A DNA stretch of 43,264 bases. It comes from DASVXQ01 sp046727955 (GTDB taxonomy: Bacteria; Actinomycetota; CALGFH01). The notes beneath the pieces are model-generated. The model searched no databases. It was not told the DNA's origin and saw nothing but the letters and a program-made list of their open reading frames with translations. This document shows, piece by piece, positions 1-8,342 of this stretch (positions are counted from its first letter, which is position 1; every line of letters starts with the position of its first letter). Location of the stretch: the NCBI GenBank assembly GCA_046727955.1, contig JBKPDO010000102.1, positions 1-43,264 of the forward strand, given 5' to 3'. A program made the position numbers and the translations under genes.

Positions 1-1
1 G

Positions 2-208
2 AGCTTCCCGGTGCGCAACGGCCAGACCACCGGGACCATCTCGGCCGGCCCACCCAGCCAGGGGGCCTTCACCTGCCCCTCGGGACAAAGCCTGTTCCTG
101 CAGTCGGTGACCTACTCGGGCATCACGGTCACCGGAGCGGCGGGCGACTCCCTTGGGGCCACCCCGGACCCGGCCGCCTCCGGGCCGATCCACCTCCTGA
201 TCTCCTGA
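2..208 (+). CDS. C-terminal end of an unidentified protein (partial)
   Basis: An open frame runs in from the left edge of the window and stops at TGA 206-208, so only the last 68 residues are visible. The segment is rich in Gly, Ser, Thr and Pro (for example FPVRNGQTTGTISAGPPSQG), has a single Cys in FTCPSG, and ends in PIHLLIS. This composition suits the extracellular or beta-sheet end of a secreted protein, but I recognise no family. An internal GTG at position 11 could be mistaken for a start, but the frame is already open upstream of it. Function unknown. Confidence 0.5.
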   Translation, partial: SFPVRNGQTTGTISAGPPSQGAFTCPSGQSLFLQSVTYSGITVTGAAGDSLGATPDPAASGPIHLLIS

Positions 209-335
209 CCACGTCGCGTCGGATGGCACACCGCGGGCATGCGGCTTGGCGCGTGCTGACCACCAGGCGATGACGGTCACCACCGGGTCGCCGGTCGCCG
301 CATCGCGGCTGACGGTCGGACACCGTGCGGCCTGG

Positions 336-376
336 CTGGAGGGACCGCCCTGCGACTCGCAGGGCGGTCCCTCCAG
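336..376. terminator. Near-perfect 41-base palindrome (20-bp stem)
   Basis: Positions 336-355 are the exact reverse complement of 357-376, with one unpaired central base (356). The result is a 20-bp G+C-rich stem with essentially no loop. It lies 128 bases after the stop of the first gene. No T-run follows on either strand, so it could be a bidirectional actinobacterial-type terminator, a cruciform/protein-binding site or the scar of a mobile element. The structure is certain; its role is not. Confidence 0.5.
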
Positions 377-876
377 CAACCGAGAACCGGCTGGCGTCGA
401 GGGAACGGCCGCGTGAGCGCCGCCGAGCAAGACCTCCAGCCAGGCCTCGGTCCCCGTCGACTCCCTTGCCAGCAGGCTGGGCGCCACCCCTGCGACCAGC
501 AAGCAAGGCAGGTAGTCACCAAGGAGACGCTCGTGGCGACCCTATACCGCCTTTCGGACAGGAGAGACGAAGCTCCCTCCGGGTCCGCGCTCGGTCCGCG
601 CGGCATCGGAAACCCGTGGTCCTCGCCGGACGCGAGCGGTCATGGCGGTATGCAAGAATCCCAGGTCATGAAGGCACTCGAGCCGAGGACCTCGGGAGGT
701 GAAACGGGAGGGGACGGGTTCGAGCCTCTCATCCAGCCGGCACAGCGGCGAGACCTCACGAAGTACTGGTACCAGGTGGTTTCACAAAGCTCCACGAACG
801 GATGGTGAGCTGCTGCCGTTGCGGTGGCGTTGGAGGACCTGGGCGGGTGAACCGGTCGCCGGGCGTTATCGCAGGA

Positions 877-1109
877 TCACTTCGGCTGGCGGTTGACGTT
901 GGCCTGCTTGCCACAGCGGTGCAGCATGTGACGAAGCCCGTCGTCAGTCCATGGGCCTCGCTTTGGGCGGTCTTGCGACTAAAGGGGACAGCCCGCTGCC
1001 GCCCACCCTTGCCGAGCACGTGGATCACGTCGTACTCGGAACTCACGTCAGCGACACGGAGATGGAGCAGCTCGGTACGGCGAGCGCGGGTGTGGAGGGC
1101 GTACGAGCG
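877..1109 (-). pseudogene. Decayed tyrosine recombinase (Xer/phage integrase type)
   Basis: The minus-strand translation just left of 1110 contains RRTELLHLRVADV, then HVLGKGGRQRAVPF and SRKTAQ. This is the catalytic-domain pattern of tyrosine recombinases: the first catalytic Arg helix followed by the beta-hairpin carrying the catalytic Lys. The frame then breaks. A second frame continues with GLRHMLHRCGKQANV and stops at 877-879, which resembles the segment that normally follows in this family. The N-terminal domain and the distal HxxR and Tyr motifs are not found. A stop codon (TAG at 1110-1112) also cuts off the upstream side. It is a remnant and not a working enzyme. Confidence 0.65.
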
Positions 1110-1137
1110 CTATGCTCCCGCCCCAACGAGGAGATGA

Positions 1138-1653
1138 GTGCGTCTGACGGAGGGAAACAGCAGCTTAGAGTCGGTGCGACCGGGCCGCTGGATGGCCCGG
1201 CGGACGGAGCCGTTCGCGGTGTTCCTGTTCGGTATGCGGCTGAACCAACTCCGCGGCCTGGCCCGCTTCATGTGGGGCCGGCGGGTGCTGCGCAGGGTCC
1301 TCGCCGACCTGGAGGCGCACCCGGGGCGAGGCTTCCTGGCGGGCCAGGTGTACCGCGCCCGCCGGACCCTGATCGCGGTGCAGTACTGGGAGTCGTTCGA
1401 CGCGCTCGACGCCTACGCCCGCGACCACGGCCTGCCGCACCGCCGGGCGTGGCAGCGCTACCTGCGCGAGGCGCTGGACGACCCCGCCATGGGCCTGTGG
1501 CACGAGACCTACCTCGCCGAGCCGGGGACCTGGGAGGGCGTGTACCTCAACATGCCCCCCTGGGGCCTGGGCGCCGGTACCGACCTGCTCGAGATGCGGG
1601 CAACCAAAGACTCGGCCCGCGAGCGCCTGCACCAGCAGCGCGGTCGGCCGTAG
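1138..1653 (+). CDS. DUF4188 family protein (monooxygenase-like)
   Basis: The 171-residue product matches the DUF4188 pattern: a PGRW..RRTEPFAVFLFGMRLN start, a central QYWESFDALDAYARDHG segment, and a WHETYL...YLNMPPWGLG end. These proteins are annotated as monooxygenase-like, with a probable ferredoxin-like (antibiotic-biosynthesis-monooxygenase) fold, but their substrate is unknown. The GTG at 1138 has GAGGAG four bases upstream. In-frame GTG 1174 or ATG 1192 are alternatives, since family members usually begin shortly before the PGR motif. The last codons lie in a 13-base tandem repeat. No cofactor motif is visible. Confidence 0.75.
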   Translation: MRLTEGNSSLESVRPGRWMARRTEPFAVFLFGMRLNQLRGLARFMWGRRVLRRVLADLEAHPGRGFLAGQVYRARRTLIAVQYWESFDALDAYARDHGLPHRRAWQRYLREALDDPAMGLWHETYLAEPGTWEGVYLNMPPWGLGAGTDLLEMRATKDSARERLHQQRGRP

Positions 1654-1674
1654 CGGTCGGCCGTAGCGGTCGGC
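1640..1674 (+). repeat. 13-bp tandem repeat across a stop codon
   Basis: The unit GCGGTCGGCCGTA occurs twice in full (1640-1652, 1653-1665) with a partial third copy. The TAG stop of the DUF4188 gene lies at the junction of the units. It looks like a small slippage-prone repeat; no regulatory role is evident. Confidence 0.6.
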
Positions 1675-1745
1675 CCCTGCGAATGGAGCAAACGCCCCAA
1701 AATTGATCGTAAGATGCCGTACTCACGTACTCGAGGCCGAAGGCC

Positions 1746-2171
1746 TCAGCCTTCACGCCAGTCGCGGCGCCAGCCCTCGCCGCGGCGGTCGCGGCGACGG
1801 TCGTCGCGGAGGAGGGCGTTCAGGGCGAAGCTCACCAGGCTCACCACCAGGGCGCCGAGCAGGGCGGACCAGAACCCGTCGACCCGGTAGTCCAGACCGG
1901 TCCTGCCCGAGATCCAGGCGGTAAGCCAGAACAGCAGCGCGTTGACCACGAAGGTGAGCAGCCCGAGCGTCAGCAGGTACAGGGGGAACGCCAGCACCTT
2001 GACCACCGGCTTGATGATCGCGTTCACCAGGCCGAAGATCGCCGCGACCACCAGCAGCGTGCCGATCTTGCCGGCGGTGCTGCCCGCCTCCAGGGACACG
2101 CCACCCACCACGAGGGTCGCCACCCACAGCGCCACCCCATTGACCAGTAGCCTGACCACCAGTGCTCGCAT
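1746..2171 (-). CDS. Phage holin 4-2/YvlD-like membrane protein
   Basis: This 141-residue protein has about four hydrophobic helices: roughly residues 5-26, 36-58, 60-86 and 98-120. The characteristic segment FGLVNAIIKPVVKVLAFPLYLLT is typical of the mycobacteriophage holin superfamily IV/YvlD family. A very basic tail (RDDRRRDRRGEGWRRDWREG) should be cytoplasmic. Despite the family name, chromosomal members are usually envelope-stress or membrane-homeostasis proteins, not lysis holins. It is divergent from the GlsB-like gene, and the 115-base gap probably holds both promoters. That both neighbours are small stress-type membrane proteins suggests a shared theme (inference). Confidence 0.85.
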   Translation of the reverse strand: MRALVVRLLVNGVALWVATLVVGGVSLEAGSTAGKIGTLLVVAAIFGLVNAIIKPVVKVLAFPLYLLTLGLLTFVVNALLFWLTAWISGRTGLDYRVDGFWSALLGALVVSLVSFALNALLRDDRRRDRRGEGWRRDWREG

Positions 2172-2286
2172 AGGTGCCTATCCTCGCACAGCGGAGCATG
2201 CGTTTGCCTGTCGGGAGGGTGGGCAAGACTTCCTCTGCCCGGGTCGTTTCGTCGGGAGCCGCGGAGCCAGCGGGGAGGCTGCAGTC

Positions 2287-2541
2287 ATGGCATGGATCAG
2301 CTACATCATCAGCCTGATCGTCACCGGCCTGATCGTGGGAGCGGTCGCGCGCCTGGTGGTACCCGGGCGCAACCCGATGAGCATCCTAGCCACGATCGGC
2401 GTGGGGGTCGTCGGCGCCCTGGTCGGGGGCCTGATCGCCGGGCTCATCGGCGTGGGCTGGGTGATCACCATCATCCTCGAGGTGGCGCTCGCGGCGCTGC
2501 TCGTGTACTTCATCTCCGGCCGGACCAGGACCAGCGTGTAG
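2287..2541 (+). CDS. GlsB/YeaQ/YmgE family membrane protein
   Basis: An 84-residue protein with three hydrophobic segments. It starts MAWISYIISLIVTGLIVG, then ARLVVPGRNPM, a Gly-rich helix (GVGVVGALVGGLIAGLIG) and a final helix ending in FISGRTRTSV. The LIVGAVARLVVPG-type motif and the Gly zipper are typical of the transglycosylase-associated/GlsB-YeaQ stress family, small integral membrane proteins of poorly defined function. The ATG at 2287 is preceded by GGGGAGG about 8 bases upstream. Longer upstream extensions in the same frame lack this ribosome-binding context and run into the divergent neighbour's promoter region. Confidence 0.85.
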   Translation: MAWISYIISLIVTGLIVGAVARLVVPGRNPMSILATIGVGVVGALVGGLIAGLIGVGWVITIILEVALAALLVYFISGRTRTSV

Positions 2542-2837
2542 CCAGCGGGCGCGCTACCGTTATCGCATGGTCACCCAGCCCAGCTACATCGGCTCGCGGG
2601 CCTGAAGCGCGATCCAGGAGGATCGCCTGCGGGTCTCGCAGCGAAGGGAACAGCTCCTGCGGGAGCTGAACCGGCCAGGAGCGCTCGCTCGCTGGCGCGC
2701 TTGGTGGCGCTCGCGAACGTGGTGGCGGGCCCGCGGCCGGCCCGAGCAGCGGCCGGACCCCGCGCCGCGGCCAGACCCCGCGATGCCCGTGGCGCCCGCC
2801 GCGCGGCCGGCGCCAGTCCCAGGATCCAGCGTCCGCG
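2542..2837. other. Intergenic region with a small hairpin
   Basis: No credible gene is seen. A hairpin at 2609-2626 (7-bp stem GCGATCC/GGATCGC, 4-base loop) could terminate the rightward GlsB-like gene or the leftward pmbA transcript, but lacks a T-run. The rest is very G+C-rich with CGGCCGG-type runs. Confidence 0.4.
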
Positions 2838-4223
2838 CTACGAGGCCGGGCTGACCGAGCTCATGTTGAAATCGCCGATGCGGATGGCCGGCATCGCGCA
2901 GCGGGTGAAATAGTCGCCGAACTCCCGCGGCAGGGCCGGCTCCGCCGCGCCGATATCGGCCAGGCGAGCGAGCAGGTCCACCGGGCTCTCGTTGAAGCGG
3001 AAATTGTTGACCACCGCGACGACCTCGCCGTCCTCGACCATGAACACGCCGTCCCGGGTGAGGCCGGTCAGCAGCAGCGTCTGCGGGTCCACCTCGCGGA
3101 TGTACCAAAGGCAGGTGAGCAGCAGTCCCCGCCGGGTCGCCGCGACCATGTCGTCGAGCCCGCAGCCGCCGTCCTCCGGCCCCTCGAGCACGAGGTTGTC
3201 CACGAAGGGCGTGGGCTCCAGCCCGGTCACCCGCGCGGAGTGGCGCGTCTGCACCAGCGCGGTGAGCTGGCCGTCGCGCACCCAGTCGGTCGGCCCCAGG
3301 GGCATGCCGTTGTCGAAGACCGAAGCGTACCGGCTCGACACGCCGGTCGCCAGGAATGGCGCGCACTCGAGCCCGGGCAGGGCGGGGTCGCTGCGCAGGG
3401 TCACGCGCGCGTCGGCCAGCCGCTCGCCGATGCGAGTGCCGCCGCCGGGGCGGCTGAAGACCGTCCGGCCCTCGTGGGCGTCCAGCGCTACCGCGCTCCA
3501 GTACAGGTAGGTCATGAGGTCGCCCATGGCCGAGGGCGGCAGGATCGTCTCGTAGCGGCCGGGCGGCAGCTCGATGCGGCGCTTGGACCACTCCAGCCGC
3601 TGCTCGACCGCCGCCGCCAGCGCGTGCCCGTCCACGTCGGCGAAGTCGCGGCTGGAGCGGCCCACCCAGGCGGAGCGGGTGCCGTCCCTGGAGCGGCCGG
3701 TCAGCTCGATCTTGCCGGTGGGCTGGGCGTAGCGCAGCCGCAGCCCGGTGGAGGTGCCCAGATACGTGGTGGTGACGTCGTGCTCGGCGAAGCCGTAGAG
3801 GATCCGCCCGCTGACCAATGCGGCTTCGAACAGCTCGCCCAGCGTCGGCACCAGCGACGAGAAGACCCGGATCGAGGTGTCCTCCGGCGGCTCTTGGAAG
3901 TCGGGCGAGGGCTCGCCGGCCAGCAGCGGTGCGGCGTCCTCGGCCGGGGGCAGCGACCCGGCGTTGGCCTCGGCGGCGCGGACCGTGTCCTCGACGCCGT
4001 CGAGGGTGACCCCGCTGCGGGTGACGACGCCGACGGAGGTGCCCTCCGGCCGGTCGACCACCGCGATCACGGTAAGGTCGCGGGTGCGCGCCACCCCATT
4101 GGTGGTCAGCGTGTTGTTGGCCCAGCGCAGGTTGGCCGTGCTCGCCTCCTGCGCCAGCACCGCGCAGGCGTCGGTCCTGGAGAGGTCGAGGGCGCGCTCG
4201 ACGAGCTCCTGGGGAGTGGTCAC
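2838..4223 (-). CDS. pmbA: PmbA/TldE-type metalloprotease-like protein
   Basis: This 461-residue protein is the partner of the TldD gene directly upstream. TldD/TldE (PmbA) form a heterodimeric zinc protease that degrades or trims peptides, for example maturing ribosomally made peptides and removing unfolded ones. PmbA subunits lack the zinc motif, and none is visible here. Supporting features are an N-terminal QELVERALDLSRTDACAV, central ERLEWSKRRIELPPGRYETIL, and C-terminal VDPQTLLLTGLTRDGVFMVEDGEVVAVVNNFRFNESP, which is the conserved TldD/PmbA end. The GTG at 4223 overlaps the TldD stop by four bases (GTGA), indicating translational coupling. No substrate-peptide gene is evident nearby. 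Confidence 0.88.
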   Translation of the reverse strand: MTTPQELVERALDLSRTDACAVLAQEASTANLRWANNTLTTNGVARTRDLTVIAVVDRPEGTSVGVVTRSGVTLDGVEDTVRAAEANAGSLPPAEDAAPLLAGEPSPDFQEPPEDTSIRVFSSLVPTLGELFEAALVSGRILYGFAEHDVTTTYLGTSTGLRLRYAQPTGKIELTGRSRDGTRSAWVGRSSRDFADVDGHALAAAVEQRLEWSKRRIELPPGRYETILPPSAMGDLMTYLYWSAVALDAHEGRTVFSRPGGGTRIGERLADARVTLRSDPALPGLECAPFLATGVSSRYASVFDNGMPLGPTDWVRDGQLTALVQTRHSARVTGLEPTPFVDNLVLEGPEDGGCGLDDMVAATRRGLLLTCLWYIREVDPQTLLLTGLTRDGVFMVEDGEVVAVVNNFRFNESPVDLLARLADIGAAEPALPREFGDYFTRCAMPAIRIGDFNMSSVSPAS

Positions 4224-5731
4224 CTGCCAGCCTCCTTCACGGTATTGAGGATCCGGATGCCACGGAACAGCGCCGCCGGGCAGCCGTGGCTGACCGGCGC
4301 GCTCTGGCCGGGCTGGCCCTTGCCGCAGGTGAAGCTGCCGCCGAGCACGTAGGTCTGAGGCCCGCCCACCGCCTCCATACTGCCCCAGAAGTCGGTGGTG
4401 GTCGCCTGGTAGGCGACGTCGCGCAGCATGCCGCTGAGCCTGCCGCCCTGGATCAGGTAGAAGCGCTGGCCGGTGAACTGGAAGTTGTACCGCTGCATGT
4501 CGATCGACCAGGACTTGTCGCCGAGCACGTAGATGCCGCGCTCCACTCCGCCGATCAGCTCGTCGCGGGAGGGCCCGCCGGGCGCTGGCTGCAGCGAGAC
4601 GTTGGCCATGCGCTGGATCGGGAAGTGGTAGGGCGCGTCCGCGAAGGCGCAGCCATTGGAGCGGCCCAGGTCCTTGAGCCGGGCGATGCGGCGGTCGAGC
4701 TGGTAGCCGACCAGGACGCCGTCGCGCACCAGGTTCCACTGCTGGGTGGCGACCCCGTCGTCGTCGAAGCCGATGGTGGCCAGGCCGTGCTCGACGGTCC
4801 GGTCGCCGGTCACGTGCATCACCGGTGAGCCATAGCGCAGCGAGCCCAGCTTGTCAAAGGTGGCGAACGAGGTCCCGGCGTAGTTGGCCTCGTAGCCGAG
4901 GGCGCGGTCCAGCTCGGTGGCGTGGCCGATCGACTCGTGAATGGTGAGCCACATGTTGGACGGGTCGAGCACCAGGTCGTAGGTGCCCGCCTCGACCGAC
5001 GGCGCCCTGGCCTTCTCGAGCAGCAGCGAGGGAAGCTCCTCCAGCTCGCGCTCCCAGTCCCAGTCGGCGCCGTCAAGGTACTCGTAGCCGCGGCCGGCGG
5101 GCGGGCCGAGCGTGCGCATGGTGTCGAAGCCGCCGCCCTCGGGATCGACCCAGACCGCGGTCACCTCCGGCGCCACCCTGATGCGCTGCTGCACGGTGGT
5201 GGTGCCGGCCAGGTCGGCGTAGAACTTGTTCTCCTGGACCGCCTGGAACTGGGCGTCGACGTGGCTGATGCCGTCGGCGGCGAGCAGCCGCTGGCTCCAC
5301 TCGCGCAGCCGCTCCTCCTTGTCGGCGCCGGGCACGTCGAAGGGGTTCACTTCGTAGGAGGAGACCCAGCTGGCGTTCTGGTACACCGGCTCGTCGGCCA
5401 GCTCGACCGGCTCGCTGTTGATCGCGCGGCTGGTGCGGGCGACCTCGACCGCCTGCGCCGCCACCCGCGCCGCCTCGTCGCTGGTCAGCTCCACCCCGGC
5501 GGCGAAGCCCCAGCTGCCGTCCACCACCACGCGCACCGCGAAGCCGCTGGTCTCGCCGTCCACGGAGGACTCCAGGCGCCCGTCGCGCAGGCGCAGCGCC
5601 TGGTCGCGTAGCAGCTCGAGGCGGAAGTCGGCGCGCCGGGCGCCCAGCTGGCTGGCGCGCGCCAGCGCGGCGTCGGCCAGCTGGTGGCGCGGCAGCGCCA
5701 GAAAGCGGCCGTCGATTGGTCCAGACACCAT
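4220..5731 (-). CDS. tldD: TldD zinc metalloprotease subunit
   Basis: A 503-residue TldD protein. The catalytic zinc-binding signature HExxxH is present as HESIGHATELDRALGYEANY near residue 265. The N-terminal DFRLELLRDQALRLRDGRLE and the C-terminal LGGSFTCGKGQPGQSAPVSHGCP are family hallmarks. It acts in the cytoplasm as a heterodimer with PmbA, the next gene, which overlaps its stop codon. The ATG at 5731 has GGGAG just upstream and begins MVSGPIDGRF; a longer frame to 5833 lacks support. The pair is a two-gene operon read leftward. Confidence 0.92.
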   Translation of the reverse strand: MVSGPIDGRFLALPRHQLADAALARASQLGARRADFRLELLRDQALRLRDGRLESSVDGETSGFAVRVVVDGSWGFAAGVELTSDEAARVAAQAVEVARTSRAINSEPVELADEPVYQNASWVSSYEVNPFDVPGADKEERLREWSQRLLAADGISHVDAQFQAVQENKFYADLAGTTTVQQRIRVAPEVTAVWVDPEGGGFDTMRTLGPPAGRGYEYLDGADWDWERELEELPSLLLEKARAPSVEAGTYDLVLDPSNMWLTIHESIGHATELDRALGYEANYAGTSFATFDKLGSLRYGSPVMHVTGDRTVEHGLATIGFDDDGVATQQWNLVRDGVLVGYQLDRRIARLKDLGRSNGCAFADAPYHFPIQRMANVSLQPAPGGPSRDELIGGVERGIYVLGDKSWSIDMQRYNFQFTGQRFYLIQGGRLSGMLRDVAYQATTTDFWGSMEAVGGPQTYVLGGSFTCGKGQPGQSAPVSHGCPAALFRGIRILNTVKEAGR

Positions 5732-5777
5732 CGCATCTCCCTCGTTGGACGTGCCGTGCAGTGGTGGCTCGTACCGG

Positions 5778-5885
5778 TCAGACCCGGCGGCGGCGGCCCA
5801 GCCAGCGCCACACCGTGAAGGTGATGGACTCACCCGCGAGGACGCTGGCGAGCAGGACGAGGGTGAGGACGAGCGCTTGGAGCAT
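5778..5885 (-). CDS. Possible 35-residue membrane peptide
   Basis: A short minus-strand frame starts at ATG 5885 with MLQALVLTLVLLASVLAG, a plausible transmembrane helix. It ends in a basic tail, WRWLGRRRRV, which would favour a cytoplasmic C-terminus. It lies just upstream of tldD in the same direction. No clear ribosome-binding site is seen, so it may be a chance frame in promoter DNA. Function unknown. Confidence 0.3.
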   Translation of the reverse strand: MLQALVLTLVLLASVLAGESITFTVWRWLGRRRRV

Positions 5886-5979
5886 CGCGCCAGATCCTAC
5901 ACCAGGCCGCTGACAGCCCTTCGGCCAGCGCGCAAACCGCTTCCTTGACGGCGGCGGCGCCAGCCCGGAGGCTGCGGCC

Positions 5980-7356
5980 ATGGAGCGCGCCATGACCTGG
6001 TACGCCGAGCTGGCCTGGCTCGGTGGCGACCGTGAGCGCGTCGACGACGGCGTTGCCATCGTGACGGACGGCGAGCGGATCACCGCGGTCGAGGTCGGCG
6101 TCCCGGCGCCCCCCGGGGCCGCGCGGCTTCCGGGGCTGGTGCTGCCGGCGCTGGCCAACGCCCATTCGCACGCCTTCCACCGTGCCCTGCGCGGCCGTAC
6201 GCAAGGGGACGGGGCGGGCGACTTCTGGTCCTGGCGCGAGCGGATGTACGCGCTGGCGGTGAGGCTCGAGCCGGACAGCTATCACGACCTGGCGCGCGCG
6301 GTGTACGGCGAGATGGCGCTTGCCGGGGTGGCGGCGGTGGGGGAGTTCCACTACCTGCACCATCCGCTCGGCGGGGGCCGCTACGCCGACCCCAACGCCT
6401 TCGGCCACGCCCTACTCGCCGCGGCCGCCGCGGCAGGGGTGCGCCTCACCCTGCTCGACACCTGCTACCTGCAGGCCGATGTGGACGGGCGCCCTCTCGA
6501 GGGCGTGCAGCTACGCTTCGGCGACGGCTCGGCCACCGCCTGGGCCGAGCGCGCCGAGGCCCTGCACGCCGAGGCCCTGCACGCCGGGGGCGCCAGCCAT
6601 CCCGCCGCCCGGGTCGGCGCCGCCATCCACTCGGTGCGGGCGGTGCCACCGGCGGCGATGGCGGCGGTGGCCGCCTGGGCCGGCGAGCGCGACCTCCCGC
6701 TGCACCTGCACCTGTCCGAGCAGCAGCGCGAGAACGAGGCCTGCCTGGCGGTCACTGGCCTTACCCCCGCCGAGCTCTGCGCCGCCGCCGGCGTGCTCGG
6801 CGAGCGCACCACCGCGGTTCACGCCACCCATCCCGAGCCCGGCGACGTCGCCCTGCTCGGCCGCAGCGGAACCACGGTCTGCCTGTGCCCGACCACCGAG
6901 CGTGACCTCGCCGACGGCATCGGGCCGGCGCGCCAGCTCGTCGACGCGGGCTGCCCGCTCGCCCTCGGCAGCGACAGTCACGCCGTCGTCGACCTGTTCG
7001 AGGAGGCCCGCGCGGTCGAGCTCGACGAGCGCCTGGCCAGTGGGCAGCGCGGCCGGCACCGTCCCGCCGAACTGCTGCGCGCCGCGACACAGGGAGGCAT
7101 GCGCGCGCTCGGCTGGGACGCCGGGGTGATCGAGCCGGGGCGCCTCGCCGACCTGGTGGCGGTGCGGCTCGACTCGCCGCGCCTGGCCGGCGCCGGCCGC
7201 GAGCACCTGCTGGCCGCCGTGGTGTTCGCCGCCGGGGCCGCCGACGTGACTGACCTGGTGGTCGGCGGGCGCCGCGTCGTCGCGGGCGGCCACCACCTGC
7301 TGGTCGCCGACGTGCCCGCTGCGCTGGCCAGGTGCATCGCCCCGCTCGGAAAATAG
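5980..7356 (+). CDS. hutF: Formimidoylglutamate deiminase HutF
   Basis: A 458-residue amidohydrolase that hydrolyses N-formimino-L-glutamate to N-formyl-L-glutamate and ammonia in the five-step histidine degradation route. Metal-binding and catalytic residues are recognisable: HSHAFHR (His62/His64), LHLHLSEQ, AVHATH and GSDSHAVVD. The segments GRTQGDGAGDFWSWRERMYALA and LLDTCYLQ are specific to HutF within the family. The ATG at 5980 follows GGAGG with 8-base spacing; an internal ATG at residue 5 is a weaker alternative. No other hut gene is in the window. The stop codon lies in an 11-base tandem repeat. The gene converges on the nitrile hydratase operon. Confidence 0.93.
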   Translation: MERAMTWYAELAWLGGDRERVDDGVAIVTDGERITAVEVGVPAPPGAARLPGLVLPALANAHSHAFHRALRGRTQGDGAGDFWSWRERMYALAVRLEPDSYHDLARAVYGEMALAGVAAVGEFHYLHHPLGGGRYADPNAFGHALLAAAAAAGVRLTLLDTCYLQADVDGRPLEGVQLRFGDGSATAWAERAEALHAEALHAGGASHPAARVGAAIHSVRAVPPAAMAAVAAWAGERDLPLHLHLSEQQRENEACLAVTGLTPAELCAAAGVLGERTTAVHATHPEPGDVALLGRSGTTVCLCPTTERDLADGIGPARQLVDAGCPLALGSDSHAVVDLFEEARAVELDERLASGQRGRHRPAELLRAATQGGMRALGWDAGVIEPGRLADLVAVRLDSPRLAGAGREHLLAAVVFAAGAADVTDLVVGGRRVVAGGHHLLVADVPAALARCIAPLGK

Positions 7357-7385
7357 CAGCTCAACAGCAGCTCAATAGCAGCTCA
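7353..7385 (+). repeat. 11-bp tandem repeat at the end of hutF
   Basis: Three copies of ATAGCAGCTCA (the middle copy ACAGCAGCTCA) lie head to tail at 7353-7363, 7364-7374 and 7375-7385. The hutF TAG stop is in the first copy. It is probably a slippage product between convergent genes. No hairpin terminator is evident. Confidence 0.7.
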
Positions 7386-7431
7386 TCGGCGTTCCGCTCC
7401 CACCAGCGCTCGGTGCGATGGACGACCTGAC

Positions 7432-7722
7432 CTACGCGAGTCCGCGCTCGGCCAGGAGGCTTTCCAGCGCGTCGAGCCAGGCGGCGTAGTAGGCGGTCGC
7501 GGCGCTCTCGTCCGGCTGGAGCGGCCGGCGCTCGATCGCCGCGACCAGGTGGCGGCGGAACTCCGCCCACGGCGCGCCGGTGCGCTCGAGCACCACCACG
7601 CCCATGCCGAGCGCGCGGCCCTGCCAGGGCTCCCCGAAGACCAGCTCGCCGTTGTCGCGGGGCAGCGGCGCGTGCTCCGCCAGAGCGGCGTCGACCGCTG
7701 CCAGCCGGGGGATCGCGCTCAC
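7432..7722 (-). CDS. Nitrile hydratase accessory/activator protein
   Basis: A 96-residue protein encoded directly after the alpha subunit. It resembles the N-terminal region of the beta subunit, as the small cobalt-type activators (P14K-like, self-subunit-swapping chaperones) do. Recognisable parts are LPRDNGELVFGEPWQGRALG, a central VVVLERTGAPWAEFRRHLVAAI, and TAYYAAWLDALESLLAERGL. These proteins help insert cobalt into the alpha subunit. The GTG at 7722 overlaps the alpha stop by four bases (GTGA), which fixes the start and implies coupled translation. Confidence 0.85.
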   Translation of the reverse strand: MSAIPRLAAVDAALAEHAPLPRDNGELVFGEPWQGRALGMGVVVLERTGAPWAEFRRHLVAAIERRPLQPDESAATAYYAAWLDALESLLAERGLA

Positions 7723-8342
7723 CTCGCCGTGGCCGCAGACGGGACGGCCGTGCCGATCATGCAGTCGCGCGTGACGACCCCCGCGAGCCGCTCCTCGCTC
7801 CAGCCCTCGGTCCCCGGCGGCCGCATCGGCATCACCAGGTAGCGGACCTCGGCGCTGGAGTCCCATACGCGGATCTCGACCTCGCCGGGCAGGCCGAGGC
7901 CGAACTCGCGCAGCACCTCGCGCGGCTCGGCCACCATGCGCGCCCGGTACGGCAAGCTCTTGTACCAGGCGGGCGGCAGGCCGAGCACCGGCCAGGGATA
8001 GCACGAGCACAGCGTGCAGACGATCACGTTGTGCACCGCGGGCGTGTTGGCGACAACCACCAGGTTGTCGGCCTCGGCCCCGCCGAAGCCCAGCTCGGCG
8101 ATCGCCTTGGTGCCGTCCTCCAGCAGCCGCTCGCGGTAGCCAGGGTCGAGCCAGGCGCGGGCGATCACCCTGGCGCCGTTCTGCGGGCCGACGTCGCGCT
8201 CGTAGTACTCGATCACCGCGTCGACGGCGTCGCTCGAGACCAGGCCCTTGGAGACCAGCAGGGCCTCGAGTGCCCGCGCGCGCAGCTCCACCTCGGAAGT
8301 GGGCCGCGGGTGGTGCGCGCCGTGGTCGTGCGCGTCAGTCAT
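7719..8342 (-). CDS. nthA: Nitrile hydratase alpha subunit, cobalt type
   Basis: A 207-residue catalytic subunit that hydrates nitriles to amides in the cytoplasm as an alpha-beta heteromer. The metal-binding cluster VCTLCSCYPWP is present. CTLC, as opposed to CSLC, marks the non-corrin cobalt class, in which two cysteines become oxidised. Other family features are RALEALLVSKGLVSSDAVDAVIEYY at the N-terminus and the segment GLPPAWYKSLPYRARMV after the cluster. The His-rich start MTDAHDHGAHH is unusual but short. Its ATG lies within the end of the beta gene (8-base overlap), and its TGA overlaps the activator start. Confidence 0.93.
   Translation of the reverse strand: MTDAHDHGAHHPRPTSEVELRARALEALLVSKGLVSSDAVDAVIEYYERDVGPQNGARVIARAWLDPGYRERLLEDGTKAIAELGFGGAEADNLVVVANTPAVHNVIVCTLCSCYPWPVLGLPPAWYKSLPYRARMVAEPREVLREFGLGLPGEVEIRVWDSSAEVRYLVMPMRPPGTEGWSEERLAGVVTRDCMIGTAVPSAATAR

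Larger units (their letters stand above)
209..1137. other. Gene-poor stretch with palindrome and recombinase remnant
   Basis: No intact gene is evident between the end of the first frame and the DUF4188 gene. Open frames here overlap each other on both strands and have the arginine-rich composition of chance frames in G+C-rich DNA. The only recognisable contents are the 41-base palindrome at 336-376 and a decayed tyrosine recombinase on the minus strand at 877-1109, listed separately. Confidence 0.6.

Noticed and set aside
711..735. GGGTTCGAGCC resembling a tRNA T-arm
   Set aside because: No matching acceptor, D or anticodon stems could be folded around it on either strand.
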